Assembly (NCBI RefSeq): GCF_050320395.1
Contig: NZ_CP144459.1
Span: forward strand, 2,108,001-2,172,000
Reading direction: 5' to 3'
Source of the DNA: Treponema_C sp050320395
GTDB lineage: Bacteria > Spirochaetota > Spirochaetia > Treponematales > Treponemataceae
Length of the DNA: 64,000 bases
Part shown: piece by piece, positions 1-9,022 of the stretch
How the letters are laid out: each line of letters opens with the position of its first letter
How positions within the stretch are numbered: the first letter of the stretch is position 1
Program-made: the position numbers and the translations under genes
Notes under the pieces: model-generated
Seen by the model: only the letters and a program-made list of their open reading frames with translations
What the model was told of the DNA's origin: nothing
The model's database searches: none

Positions 1-603
1 GTTCACATTGCACTGAACGATGCTCTTTCGAAAACCGATGTTATCGCCTATTACAGCGGAACGCGGGCGGCAAATTGGGAAGAGGATTTTATCGTTGAAG
101 GTTCGGAAAAGGTTGCAAACCTCGTGCATGCGGCGGCAATCCAATCCCCCGGTTTTGCTTCGGCTCCCGCAATAGCTGAAGATATTGCGGCTATTACGCT
201 CAAGCGCTTGGGAGAGCAAAGAGGAAAAACCGTGCCGTGGAAAAACTCCTTTAAAGCCGAACGGAAAGCCGAAACGGAAACGGCAAAATTAAGTGCGGCG
301 GAAAAAAACGCCTTGATAAAACGGGACAGCGCTTACGGTAAAATCGTATGCCGCTGCGAACAGGTTTCCGAAGGCGAAATACGGGATGCGGTAAAACGCT
401 GCAAAATACTCGGTTTGGAAAACATAAGCACCGATGCGGTAAAGCGCCGCTGCCGTGCGGGGATGGGACGCTGTCACGGAGGATTTTGTACGCCCCGTGT
501 TATGGAAATTATTAAAGCCGAAACGGGAATCCCTATGGAAAAGATTACAAAAAAAGGCGGTTTCTCCTTTATTTTGGCGGGAACAACGGACGGTTCTAAA
601 TGA
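1..603 (+). CDS. FAD-dependent dehydrogenase, GlpA-like, C-terminal part with BFD-type [2Fe-2S] domain (5' end outside window)
   Basis: The reading frame is open from base 1, so the N-terminal FAD domain lies upstream of the window. The visible 200 residues hold the end of a GlpA/DadA-like dehydrogenase and a BFD-like [2Fe-2S] domain. Its cysteines are visible as C-R-C-E-Q, then a CRAG-type Cys, then CHGGFC. This layout is known from anaerobic glycerol-3-phosphate dehydrogenase A subunits and related FAD oxidoreductases. The TGA stop overlaps the next ATG by four bases (ATGA), which points to translational coupling with the second flavoprotein and a multi-subunit dehydrogenase. The substrate cannot be proved here; glycerol 3-phosphate is the best guess because a glycerol-kinase-like FGGY kinase follows. 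Confidence 0.8.
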   Translation, partial: VHIALNDALSKTDVIAYYSGTRAANWEEDFIVEGSEKVANLVHAAAIQSPGFASAPAIAEDIAAITLKRLGEQRGKTVPWKNSFKAERKAETETAKLSAAEKNALIKRDSAYGKIVCRCEQVSEGEIRDAVKRCKILGLENISTDAVKRRCRAGMGRCHGGFCTPRVMEIIKAETGIPMEKITKKGGFSFILAGTTDGSK

Positions 604-1886
604 ATACGGAATTTTACGACATTATCGTTATAGGAGCGGGGCCTGCCGGAATGGCCGCCGCCCTTGCCGCTTCCGAAAAGGCGGCCGAAAGCCGTATCGC
701 CCTTATAGAACGGGAAGAATGTATCGGCGGCATCTTAAAGCAATGTATTCATGACGGCTTCGGGTTAATACGTTTTAAAGAACGCTTAACCGGCCCCGAA
801 TATGCACAGCGTTACCGGGATAAGCTCTCGGCGTGCACAAATATCGACATATTCATATCAACCTTTGTAACGCATATTCAAAAACAAAAAGAGGACGGTT
901 TTGAACTGGAATTTATAAACCCCGTAAAGGGAGCCTTTAAACTGAAGTGCAGGGCTTTGATTTCGGCAACGGGCTGCCGGGAACGCACCGACCGGCAAAT
1001 TTTTATTCACGGAGACAGACCCTCAGGTGTTTTTACGGCAGGACAAGCCCAAGCTTTTATCAATTTAAAAGGCTTTTTGCCCGGTAAAAGATGCGTTATT
1101 TTGGGAAGCGGCGATATAGGCCTTATTATGGCGCGCCGCCTTACCCTTGAAAGCGCCGCAAGCGGCGGAAGCGTTGAAGGAGTGTATGAGGTTAAAGACG
1201 AGCCTTCCGGTCTGACGCGAAATATAGTACAGTGCCTTCAAGACTACGGAATCCCGCTTCATCTTTCGACAACGGTTACGCGTCTTCACGGAGAGGAGCG
1301 CTTGGAAGGCGTTACCGTTACCCGAGTCGATAAAAATATGCGGCCTATAGCCGGAACCGAGCGTTTTATTCCCTGCGATACTTTGATTTTAAGCGTCGGT
1401 CTGATTCCCGAAAACGATATTTTGGATGAACTGCATCCGGACATGGATGAAAGAACAAAGGGGCCGAAGGTAAATCAGTTTATGGAAACAAGTATTAAAG
1501 GACTTTTTTCATGCGGGAATGCCTTACACGTAAACGACCTTGTCGATTACGTTTCCGAATCCGGCAGAATTGCGGGAGAAAGAGCCGCAGCTTTTGAAGC
1601 GGAGACAAGTGCTAAAAGCGCCGATGAAATTCCCGTCATCGCCGATAAAAGCCTTCTATATCAGGTACCGTCCCGCATTAAAACGGGCGAAAATGCAATT
1701 TGCTATTTCCGCTCATCCGAAAACAGCGAACATGCAAAACTGATAATAAGATCGGACGACAAAATTATCTTTGAAAGAAAATATGCCTTTTTAAAACCGC
1801 CCGAAATGGAACGTTTTGAATTAAAGGCTTCCCTGATTCCGAAAGGAACAAAGGAACTGTTTTTTACCTTGGAGGAAGAGCCGTGA
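600..1886 (+). CDS. NAD(P)/FAD-dependent oxidoreductase (second subunit of the dehydrogenase)
   Basis: 428 residues. The N-terminus has a classic dinucleotide-binding fold, G-A-G-P-A-G-M within the first 20 residues. A second nucleotide-binding glycine motif (LGSGDIGLIMARR) lies near residue 165, and an SCGNALHVND segment near residue 305 matches the FAD-binding end of pyridine-nucleotide-disulfide-type reductases. It overlaps its upstream neighbour by ATGA and its downstream neighbour by GTGA. Such proteins occur beside BFD-containing dehydrogenases and DUF1667 proteins and probably pass electrons between them. The last 100 residues form an extra domain with no motif I recognise. Cytosolic; no signal peptide seen. 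Confidence 0.82.
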   Translation: MNTEFYDIIVIGAGPAGMAAALAASEKAAESRIALIEREECIGGILKQCIHDGFGLIRFKERLTGPEYAQRYRDKLSACTNIDIFISTFVTHIQKQKEDGFELEFINPVKGAFKLKCRALISATGCRERTDRQIFIHGDRPSGVFTAGQAQAFINLKGFLPGKRCVILGSGDIGLIMARRLTLESAASGGSVEGVYEVKDEPSGLTRNIVQCLQDYGIPLHLSTTVTRLHGEERLEGVTVTRVDKNMRPIAGTERFIPCDTLILSVGLIPENDILDELHPDMDERTKGPKVNQFMETSIKGLFSCGNALHVNDLVDYVSESGRIAGERAAAFEAETSAKSADEIPVIADKSLLYQVPSRIKTGENAICYFRSSENSEHAKLIIRSDDKIIFERKYAFLKPPEMERFELKASLIPKGTKELFFTLEEEP

Positions 1887-2299
1887 CAAAACATATTATC
1901 TGCATAGCCTGTCCGCGCGGCTGCCGTCTTAGCCTACATATAAAAGATACCGCCGATAATCCTCCCGCGGAACAGGACATTGAAGTATCGGGCAACAGCT
2001 GCCCGAAGGGAATCCTTTACGGACGGCAGGAACTCATCTGTCCCGTGCGGACTCTGACCACAACAATTTCCTGTACCCTCGATGCGGACAAGCCGTTTTC
2101 CGATAGGCGGCATATACGCTTACCGGTAAAAACAGTTTGTGAAATACCGCTTAAGGATACGGCACTTACAATACGGAAAATACACGACATACGCCTTACA
2201 CGGGCGGTAAACTGCGGCGATATAATCGCCGTTTTAAAAGGCGAAGACGGCTCAAAGATTCCCCTTGCAGCTTGTGCTTCAACGGAGGAAAATGTATGA
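1883..2299 (+). CDS. DUF1667 domain protein, small Fe-S/metal-binding subunit
   Basis: 138 residues starting at GTG (1883), with GGAGGAAGAG just upstream and a 4-base overlap with the previous stop. The N-terminus carries C-I-A-C-P-R-G-C, and another Cys follows in the NSCPKG segment near residue 40, the pattern of DUF1667. In other genomes DUF1667 proteins sit with GlpA-like and NAD(P)/FAD oxidoreductase genes and are thought to act as a third subunit of the dehydrogenase. The function is assigned by family and neighbourhood only. The TGA overlaps the next gene's ATG (ATGA). Confidence 0.8.
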   Translation: MTKHIICIACPRGCRLSLHIKDTADNPPAEQDIEVSGNSCPKGILYGRQELICPVRTLTTTISCTLDADKPFSDRRHIRLPVKTVCEIPLKDTALTIRKIHDIRLTRAVNCGDIIAVLKGEDGSKIPLAACASTEENV

Positions 2300-3849
2300 A
2301 TCCCGCAGAAGGAACGATTATCGCAGTGGACTGCGGAACCCAAAGCCTTCGGCTTATTATCTTTGAAAAAGACGGGACGCTTCTTGCCAAAGAACAGGTA
2401 TGCTATAAGCCCTACGACGCTCCAAAACCGGGCTGGGCCGAACAAAACACCGAAGTATGGTGGGGCGCCTTCTGTACGGCGGTAGGCAAAATCAAACAAA
2501 GCCGGCCGGAACTCTTAAAAAAAGCGAGAGGTATCGGAATTACATCTCAGCGCGATACCGTTATTTTGATTGACCGGGAAGGCAAGGTATTGCGCCCCGC
2601 AATAACCTGGCTTGATACGCGCCAAGCGCGGGGCAGTTATCACCCCTCGGGCATTATGAAAGCCGTATATAAATTCATCGGTATGTACGACAAGATAATC
2701 CACTCGCAAAGCGCAGGCCAATGCAATTGGATTCGGGAAAATGAGCCGGAAGTATGGCAAAAAACATGGAAGGTTCTCATGGTGTCGGGTTACTTTAATT
2801 ACAGACTTACCGGTATTCCTGCCGACTCTCCCGCTTCAATTGTTGCACACCTGCCCTTCAGTCATAAAAAACGCCATTGGGCGGGAAAATCCGACATAAC
2901 ATATAAAATATTCCCCATGGAAAACGATAAAAAATGTACCGTCATCGAAAGCGGTGAATTTATCGGCCGGGTAACAAAACAGGCTGCTTTACAAACGGGA
3001 CTGCCGGAAGGGCTTCCCGTTATCGCATGCGGAAGCGATAAGGCCTGCGAAACCCTGGGCATGGGCTGTATAGACACGAATACGGCATCGTTGAGTTTTG
3101 GCACCACGGCTACGGTTGAAGTATGTATCGACCGCTATATAGAGCCCCTCCCCTTTTTTCCCGCCTACAGTGCCGCCTGTCCCGGCTGCTGGGTTCCGGA
3201 AATAGAAATCTTCCGGGGGTATTGGATGATAAGCTGGTTTAAAAACGAACTCGGTTATGAGGAACGCTTAAAGGCGACGGCAACGGGAATTATTCCCGAA
3301 AAGATTATGGACAGCCTGCTGGATGCTTCTCCTCCCGGCTGTTACGGTCTTATGCTCCAGCCTTATTGGGGTGCAAGCTTAAAAGACGATTATGCAAAAG
3401 GCTCAATCATAGGTTTCGGCGATGTTCACGGCCGTCATGCCATGTACCGCGCAATTATAGAAGGACTTGCCTATTCGCTGCGGGAAGGCTTGGAACAGCT
3501 TGAAAAGCGCGGAGGCTTTCGTGTAAAACAAATCGCCGTTTCAGGCGGAGCATCGCAAAGCAACCGCATATGTCAAATAACGGCAAATATTCTAAACCGT
3601 CCCCTTGTACGCGGTTCCATAACCGAAGCTTCGGCATTGGGTGCCGCGGTACTGACGGCAAAAGGAACCGGCTTTTATGATTCGATAAACACGAGCATAA
3701 AACATATGGTGCGCTATGAACGTACCTTTATGCCGAACCCCGAACACCGTAAACTGTATGACGGATTATACCGTACATATACAAAAATCTATCCGGCCCT
3801 TAAAGACATTTACAAAGAAATACGCGAAATAACCGGATATCCGTCCTAA
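2296..3849 (+). CDS. FGGY-family carbohydrate kinase (glycerol kinase/xylulokinase-like)
   Basis: 517 residues from the ATG at 2296, chosen because GGAGGA lies 7 bases upstream and the codon overlaps the previous stop as ATGA; an upstream in-frame ATG at 2272 has no ribosome site. N-terminal phosphate-1 motif AVDCGTQS, central ITSQRDT and WLDTR motifs, and a C-terminal VSGGASQSN adenosine motif followed by EASALGAAVLT are all FGGY signatures. It would phosphorylate a polyol or ketose with ATP; glycerol is plausible given the coupled dehydrogenase genes, but the sequence does not fix the substrate. Confidence 0.85.
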   Translation: MNPAEGTIIAVDCGTQSLRLIIFEKDGTLLAKEQVCYKPYDAPKPGWAEQNTEVWWGAFCTAVGKIKQSRPELLKKARGIGITSQRDTVILIDREGKVLRPAITWLDTRQARGSYHPSGIMKAVYKFIGMYDKIIHSQSAGQCNWIRENEPEVWQKTWKVLMVSGYFNYRLTGIPADSPASIVAHLPFSHKKRHWAGKSDITYKIFPMENDKKCTVIESGEFIGRVTKQAALQTGLPEGLPVIACGSDKACETLGMGCIDTNTASLSFGTTATVEVCIDRYIEPLPFFPAYSAACPGCWVPEIEIFRGYWMISWFKNELGYEERLKATATGIIPEKIMDSLLDASPPGCYGLMLQPYWGASLKDDYAKGSIIGFGDVHGRHAMYRAIIEGLAYSLREGLEQLEKRGGFRVKQIAVSGGASQSNRICQITANILNRPLVRGSITEASALGAAVLTAKGTGFYDSINTSIKHMVRYERTFMPNPEHRKLYDGLYRTYTKIYPALKDIYKEIREITGYPS

Positions 3850-3881
3850 AAGAATCCGGGATAATAATCAGGAGGTTAACG

Positions 3882-5648
3882 ATGGCAGAGCGTAAAGTAT
3901 ATAAAGGATTTAAACCCGAATGGGAACAGGTTCCCCCGAAGCGGGATTCATTCCGTTCGATTTTAAAGTGGGGAGACCCGAATGAATTTAAAGAACCGAA
4001 CGAACGCTTGTTCAAATTGATGAAAGACAAACTCGGCTTAAAAGATGAGGACTTTAAAACAAAACACAACCTCGGCGAAGAAGCGATACCGGATAAGCTC
4101 GAGTCTCCCGCTCTTGAAGCAAAACACGTTGCGTTCTTTGAAAGCGTATGCGGAAAAGAAAACGTCAGTATCAAAGGATACGACCGTATGTCGGTTGCCT
4201 ACGGAAAAACCATGTACGACTTATACCGCTTGCGCGAAAACATAACCGAAAATGCGCCGCAAGCAGTCCTCTACCCTTCAAGCCACGACGAAATCGTAAA
4301 AATAACCGATTACTGTAAAACGCATAAAATACCGGTTTACGTGTACGGGGGAGGCTCCTCGGTTACGCGCGGAGTTGAAGCGGTAAAAGGCGGCATAAGC
4401 CTCGATATGCGGAAAAATTTTAACAAGGTAATCTCTTTTAACGAAACCGATCAAACGATTACCGTGGAAGCGGGCATGAGCGGCCCCGCATTGGAAAAGG
4501 TACTAAACGAAGCCGAAAAAAACTTCGGCGCAAAACGGGCCTACACCTGCGGGCATTTCCCTCAATCTTTTGAATACTCATCGGTAGGAGGCTGGACGGT
4601 AACGCGCGGCGCAGGGCAAAACTCCACTTACTACGGAAACATCCGCGACATGGTTATCGGACAAACCTACGTAACGCCTGCAGGCATTATTAAAAGCTAC
4701 GGCCTTCCCGCACACGCCGTCGGCCCCGATATAGACGAACTGATGATGGGAAGCGAGGGCGCCTTCGGCATTTTAACCCATGTTACCTTAAAAGTATTCC
4801 GCCTTACAAAACAAAACCGCTTCTATTTCAGCTTTATATTTAAAGACTGGCAAAGCGCACAGGAGGCCGCCCGCGAAATTATGCAAAACGAAGCGGGGCA
4901 TCCTTCCGTATTCCGCCTGTCCGACCCGGAAGAAACCGACGTTATGATGAAGCTTTACGGCGTTGAAGGAACCCCTCTTGAAACAATGATGAACCTTGCA
5001 GGCTATAAGGCTCACAGCCGCTGTATGTTTTTAGGCTGGACTGAAGGCGAAAAAGGCTTTGCGCAAAACCTTTACCGCAGGGTAAAAAAAATCAGCCGCT
5101 CATACGGCGGCCTCTTTTTAACCGGCCACCCCGCCCATAAATGGGAAGAAGGCCGCTTTAACGACCCCTATATGCGGGAATCTTTACAGGATTACGGCAT
5201 CATCATCGACACAATGGAATGTTCGGTTACTTGGGATATGATGGGAAGGGTTCACGAGGAGGTACGGAAATTTGCAAAATCGCGGCCGAACACGGTGTGT
5301 ATGACCCACCTTTCGCACGCATACGAGCAGGGAGCAAATCTCTATTTTATCTTTATAGGAAAATTCCGCGATAAAGAAGAATATCTTGACTATCAGTTCG
5401 GCATATTCGACAACATTATGCAAGCGGGCGCTTCCATGAGCCACCACCACGGCGTGGGAAAAATGACGGCCGCATGGGTTGAGCAGTCGATCGGAACCGA
5501 CAACCTGAATATTTTCCGTGCCTTAAAAAAGCACTTCGACCCGGACAATATTATGAATCCCGGCGGAACCGTCGGCCTCGACATGACAGAAGCGCAAAGG
5601 CGTAAACCAAAATTTGCAGGACGCACGTGGGATAATCCTGCTTACTGA
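3882..5648 (+). CDS. FAD-linked oxidase, alkyldihydroxyacetonephosphate synthase-like
   Basis: 588 residues. An FAD-binding_4 (PP-loop) domain spans about residues 130-310, with YGGGSSVTRG and SVGGWTVTRGAGQNS motifs. A C-terminal FAD-oxidase cap follows, ending in the typical DPDNIMNPGG motif. The HHHGVGK stretch near residue 520 matches the histidine-rich site of the AGPS family. AGGAGG lies 10 bases before the ATG. Family members either exchange the acyl of acyl-DHAP for an alkyl group in ether-lipid synthesis or oxidise 2-hydroxyacids. It sits 32 bp after the kinase and is probably the last gene of the operon, which links it to glycerol/DHAP chemistry by context. Confidence 0.82.
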   Translation: MAERKVYKGFKPEWEQVPPKRDSFRSILKWGDPNEFKEPNERLFKLMKDKLGLKDEDFKTKHNLGEEAIPDKLESPALEAKHVAFFESVCGKENVSIKGYDRMSVAYGKTMYDLYRLRENITENAPQAVLYPSSHDEIVKITDYCKTHKIPVYVYGGGSSVTRGVEAVKGGISLDMRKNFNKVISFNETDQTITVEAGMSGPALEKVLNEAEKNFGAKRAYTCGHFPQSFEYSSVGGWTVTRGAGQNSTYYGNIRDMVIGQTYVTPAGIIKSYGLPAHAVGPDIDELMMGSEGAFGILTHVTLKVFRLTKQNRFYFSFIFKDWQSAQEAAREIMQNEAGHPSVFRLSDPEETDVMMKLYGVEGTPLETMMNLAGYKAHSRCMFLGWTEGEKGFAQNLYRRVKKISRSYGGLFLTGHPAHKWEEGRFNDPYMRESLQDYGIIIDTMECSVTWDMMGRVHEEVRKFAKSRPNTVCMTHLSHAYEQGANLYFIFIGKFRDKEEYLDYQFGIFDNIMQAGASMSHHHGVGKMTAAWVEQSIGTDNLNIFRALKKHFDPDNIMNPGGTVGLDMTEAQRRKPKFAGRTWDNPAY

Positions 5649-5652
5649 CACT

Positions 5653-5727
5653 TTACAGCTTTGCGATTTCCTCGCGGCTTAAGCCTGTTCCGGCGGCATG
5701 CACGGTTTTAATCCCCTGTAACCGCAA
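5653..5727 (-). pseudogene. possible remnant of a C-terminal coding tail (Rpn/PD-(D/E)XK transposase-like)
   Basis: Immediately after the TGA of the CBS gene the same frame runs on for about 24 codons to a TAA. It ends in TGLSREEIAKL, which resembles the extreme C-terminus of Rpn-type recombination-promoting nucleases/putative transposases (GLS-x-EEI-x-x-L). No start codon or further domain is present. It is either a decayed fragment or a chance frame. Confidence 0.25.
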
Positions 5728-6366
5728 TCAGCGGATATCTTCCGTAACGGCCTCTATGTCATCCAGTATTTTTACGAGTTCTTCTTTTTTTAAGCCGGAT
5801 ACCTTTATCGTACAGCGCCGGTGTTTTACATCTTCACCTTCGGCGGTTACCAAAGAAACGATGTTGCCGTTCAAATCGGCAATAGCTTTTGCAAGGCGGG
5901 CAATTTGACCGGGTTTTTCATCCAAAGAAAAGACGGCGCGCACTCCCTGATGCCGGGCACCGAACATATTTACAAAGGTACGGAACAAATCTTTTTCGGT
6001 TATAATACCTACGAGCAAGCCGCCGCGCATAACCGGAAGACAGGTTATGTCGCCGTCGGCCATAATGCGGGCGGCTTCTTCTACAACTTCGGTTTCCTGA
6101 ACGACGGTTACGTCCTTTTCCATAATTTTTTTAACCGTCAGCTTGGACAAAAGATAACTGATTTCGTACATATCGAGGGTTGTAGCGGAAGAAGGATCGG
6201 CCTTTAACAAATCCTTTTTTGTAACGATGCCCACGAGGTTATCGTTTTTATCCAAAACGGGGAATTTGCTTACCCCCTCCTTGCTCATAAGCGCCTTTAC
6301 GTCGTTTACCGACATATCGGGATTTACGCATACGGGATTTTTAGTCATAACATCGGCAACAATCAT
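5728..6366 (-). CDS. CBS-pair and ACT domain protein (AcuB-like)
   Basis: 212 residues. Two CBS motifs fill residues 1-60 (MIVADVMTKNPVCVNP) and 75-135 (VKKIMEKDVTVVQE). An ACT-like domain follows, containing the RLAKAIADLNGNIVS segment. CBS pairs bind adenosyl ligands and ACT domains bind amino acids, so a regulatory sensor role is likely. AGGAGG lies just before the ATG. It is 50 bp downstream of livF in the same direction, so it may be co-transcribed with the amino-acid importer and could sense the imported amino acid (inference). Confidence 0.85.
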   Translation of the reverse strand: MIVADVMTKNPVCVNPDMSVNDVKALMSKEGVSKFPVLDKNDNLVGIVTKKDLLKADPSSATTLDMYEISYLLSKLTVKKIMEKDVTVVQETEVVEEAARIMADGDITCLPVMRGGLLVGIITEKDLFRTFVNMFGARHQGVRAVFSLDEKPGQIARLAKAIADLNGNIVSLVTAEGEDVKHRRCTIKVSGLKKEELVKILDDIEAVTEDIR

Positions 6367-6416
6367 ACTACCTCCTTATAAACGCTAAACGATTCAACCT
6401 CAACGGTACGTTTTTA

Positions 6417-7121
6417 TCAACCGCCCAAATACGCTTTTTTTACGCTTTCATCGCGAATCAAATCCGCACCTGCGGCAGTTTTTACGATAGCGCCCGTTTC
6501 AAGAATATAGGCGCGGTCGGCAATATTCAAAGCTTTAAAAGCGTTTTGTTCAACCAATAAAATCGTCGTTCCTTCGTCGTTTATTTCCTGTATAATCGAA
6601 AAAATCTCATCAACCAAAATCGGCGCCAAACCCATCGACGGTTCATCCAATAAGAGGAGCTTCGGGCGGGACATGAGGGCCCTTCCCATTGCAAGCATTT
6701 GCTGTTCACCGCCCGAAAGGGTACCGCCCGCCTGACGGAAGCGCTCTTTTAAACGGGGAAAAAGCGCAAACACCTTTTCCATATCTTTTTTTATCCCGGC
6801 GCGGTCTTTTCTGGTAAAGGCACCCAATTCAAGATTTTCCAGTACGCTCATATTGGCAAAAATCCGTCTTCCTTCGGGGACTTGAATAAGGCCCGTCCGC
6901 ACGATTGCATCGGGGGCAAGGTGTGTAATATCCTGGCCTTCGAATAAAACACTGCCGTCGGTTTTTTTTACGATATTCGATAAAGCGTGAAGCGTAGTGG
7001 TTTTTCCCGCCCCGTTTGAACCGATCAGCGATATAATTTCGCCCCGATTGACTTCAAAGAAAATGCCGTGCAGCGCCTTTATCGCTCCGTAGTGGACGGT
7101 TAAATCTTTTACCTTAAGCAT
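6417..7121 (-). CDS. livF: branched-chain amino-acid ABC transporter ATPase LivF
   Basis: 234 residues. Walker A GSNGAGKTT near residue 34, signature LSGGEQQMLAMGRAL near 137, Walker B LLLLDEPSMGL near 155 and the switch VEQN with the LivF-type glutamine context near 190. Its start overlaps the end of livG by 8 bp. It is one of the two cytosolic ATPases of a Liv/HAAT importer; the ending AYLGG is typical. Confidence 0.93.
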   Translation of the reverse strand: MLKVKDLTVHYGAIKALHGIFFEVNRGEIISLIGSNGAGKTTTLHALSNIVKKTDGSVLFEGQDITHLAPDAIVRTGLIQVPEGRRIFANMSVLENLELGAFTRKDRAGIKKDMEKVFALFPRLKERFRQAGGTLSGGEQQMLAMGRALMSRPKLLLLDEPSMGLAPILVDEIFSIIQEINDEGTTILLVEQNAFKALNIADRAYILETGAIVKTAAGADLIRDESVKKAYLGG

Positions 7122-7914
7122 GTACGGCCTCCCCTCCCAAATACGCCTTTATAACCGCAGGATTTTTTTGAATCGCTTCGGGCTCTCCTTCGGCTATAAT
7201 GCGTCCGTAATCGAGTACAATCAAACGCTCGCAGATTCCCATAACGAGGTTCATATCGTGCTCAATCAATAAAATCGTTACGTCGAATTCTTTACGGATA
7301 AAGGCAATCAACTGCATAAGCTCGGCCGTTTCCTGAGGATTCATACCGGCGGCAGGTTCGTCCAAAAGCAAAAGCCGGGGCTTTGAAGCGAGGGCACGGC
7401 ATATTTCAAGCTTGCGCTGCTCTCCGTAAGGAAGATTTTTTGCAAGCTCGTCTTTTTTTTCGGTCATCTTAAACAGGCGCAGCAAATCGGCGGTTTTTTC
7501 TTTCATACGCTGTTCGTCTTTATAAAAACAGCGGGTACGGAACAGCACGTCCAGAGGGTTCACCTTGCGTCTTGCATGCAGGGCTATCAAAATGTTTTCT
7601 TCGGCGCTTAAATTGCCGAACAGACGGATGTTTTGAAAGGTGCGTGAAATACCTATGCGGTTCAATTTATCGCTCGACAGTTTTTCGACGCTGTGCACCT
7701 TTTGCTTTTTGTCCCAAAAATCTATACTGCCTTCGGTAGGGGTATAAATGCCCGAAAGCATATTGAATACCGTTGTTTTTCCGGCTCCGTTCGGTCCTAT
7801 TAAACCGATGAGTTCCCCCTTATTTATAACGCAGGAAAAGTTACCGACTGCACGCAGGCCGCCGAATACAATGGAAATATCGTTTACCTGCATTAAAAGT
7901 TTTTTATTTTCCAT
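7114..7914 (-). CDS. livG: branched-chain amino-acid ABC transporter ATPase LivG
   Basis: 266 residues. Walker A GPNGAGKTT, the long LivG helical insert between Walker A and the signature (ARRKVNPLDVLFRTRCF region), signature-equivalent LPYGEQRKLEICRAL, Walker B LLLLDEPAAGMNPQE and switch EHDMN. The degenerate signature YGEQR instead of SGGQ is normal for LivG. It overlaps livM by 11 bp and livF by 8 bp, a tightly coupled operon. Confidence 0.93.
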   Translation of the reverse strand: MENKKLLMQVNDISIVFGGLRAVGNFSCVINKGELIGLIGPNGAGKTTVFNMLSGIYTPTEGSIDFWDKKQKVHSVEKLSSDKLNRIGISRTFQNIRLFGNLSAEENILIALHARRKVNPLDVLFRTRCFYKDEQRMKEKTADLLRLFKMTEKKDELAKNLPYGEQRKLEICRALASKPRLLLLDEPAAGMNPQETAELMQLIAFIRKEFDVTILLIEHDMNLVMGICERLIVLDYGRIIAEGEPEAIQKNPAVIKAYLGGEAVHA

Positions 7915-9022
7915 CGCAGCCCTCCTTTTTAAAACGGCGTTTTACAAGGCGGCACAGAGGACAGTCTGCTTTTTTTTCGGCCTCAAACGATGCTCCGGTT
8001 TCCGAGGGGCAGCTTTTACCTCCGTAGATACGCTTTAAAATAAAGCTGCATCCGGTATCCCAAAGTTTAACAAAGGATAATTCTTTCATGCCTAAAAGTC
8101 CCTGCGGCCGGAACAGCATTACAAAAATTAAAATCAAAGGATAAATCAAAAGACGGAAATCCTTTAAAAAGCGCAGGAATTCCTGTAAAAAAGTCAGTAC
8201 AAATGAGGCGATAACGGAACCGGTAATCGAGCCCATACCGCCGAGTACGACAAAAATCAAATAGTCGATACTGCGGTTAAAGGAGGCAAGGTCGGGTTTT
8301 ATAAAACCTATAAAGGGAGCATAGAGCGCTCCTCCGATACCCGCGACGAATGATGCGATAACAAAGCCGGTCATCTTATAGCGGAACACGCCGATACCGC
8401 TTGATGCGGCTGCGATTTCGTCTTCGCGTACGGCTAAAATAGCGCGGCCGTATGTAGAGCGCAAAAAATTATGCAAAAGCGCAATGACGATAATAAGGGA
8501 GCCCAGCATAACAAGCCAGGACAAAACGGGTGACAGCGACAGTACAACGGCGGCCGAAGCGGTAAAGCGTTTGCCGTTTGCACCGCCGGTAAAGGTTTTA
8601 AAGTTGATTAAAAAAACGCGGATGATTTCACCGAAGCCGAGGGTTACAATCGCAAGATAGTCACCGGTAAGTTTTAAAGTCGGAAAGCCGATTAAAAAAC
8701 CTGCAACAGCGGTAATAAGACCTGCGGCCAAAATGCTCACCGGAAGCGGTAAACCCGCATTTTCCGTCAATAAAATAGCCGAATACGCGCCTATTGCCAT
8801 AAAGCCCGCCTGACCGAGCGACAGCTGTCCTGTAATACCGCATACGATATTCACGCTTATAGCCATAATCGCATTCACCGCCCCAAGGGTAATGATTTGA
8901 GCAGTGTATGCATCTATAACCGATAAGTTTATCAATAAGGCCGGAACAAGGAGAATAAATAAGGCAAAAAAAGCCGGAACCGCCGTATTTTTAAAAGAAT
9001 ATGAAACACGTACCATACTCAT
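7904..9022 (-). CDS. livM: branched-chain amino-acid ABC transporter permease LivM with Cys-rich C-terminal tail
   Basis: 372 residues. Eight or more hydrophobic segments, and LivM motifs GQLSLGQAGFMAIGAY near residue 70 and AAASSGIG near 205 (the EAA-like loop). The permease proper ends near residue 325 (MLFRPQGLLG). A further 45-residue hydrophilic tail carries four cysteines, including CPLC, which is not part of typical LivM. The ATG overlaps the livH stop as ATGA. Confidence 0.92.
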   Translation of the reverse strand: MSMVRVSYSFKNTAVPAFFALFILLVPALLINLSVIDAYTAQIITLGAVNAIMAISVNIVCGITGQLSLGQAGFMAIGAYSAILLTENAGLPLPVSILAAGLITAVAGFLIGFPTLKLTGDYLAIVTLGFGEIIRVFLINFKTFTGGANGKRFTASAAVVLSLSPVLSWLVMLGSLIIVIALLHNFLRSTYGRAILAVREDEIAAASSGIGVFRYKMTGFVIASFVAGIGGALYAPFIGFIKPDLASFNRSIDYLIFVVLGGMGSITGSVIASFVLTFLQEFLRFLKDFRLLIYPLILIFVMLFRPQGLLGMKELSFVKLWDTGCSFILKRIYGGKSCPSETGASFEAEKKADCPLCRLVKRRFKKEGCDGK

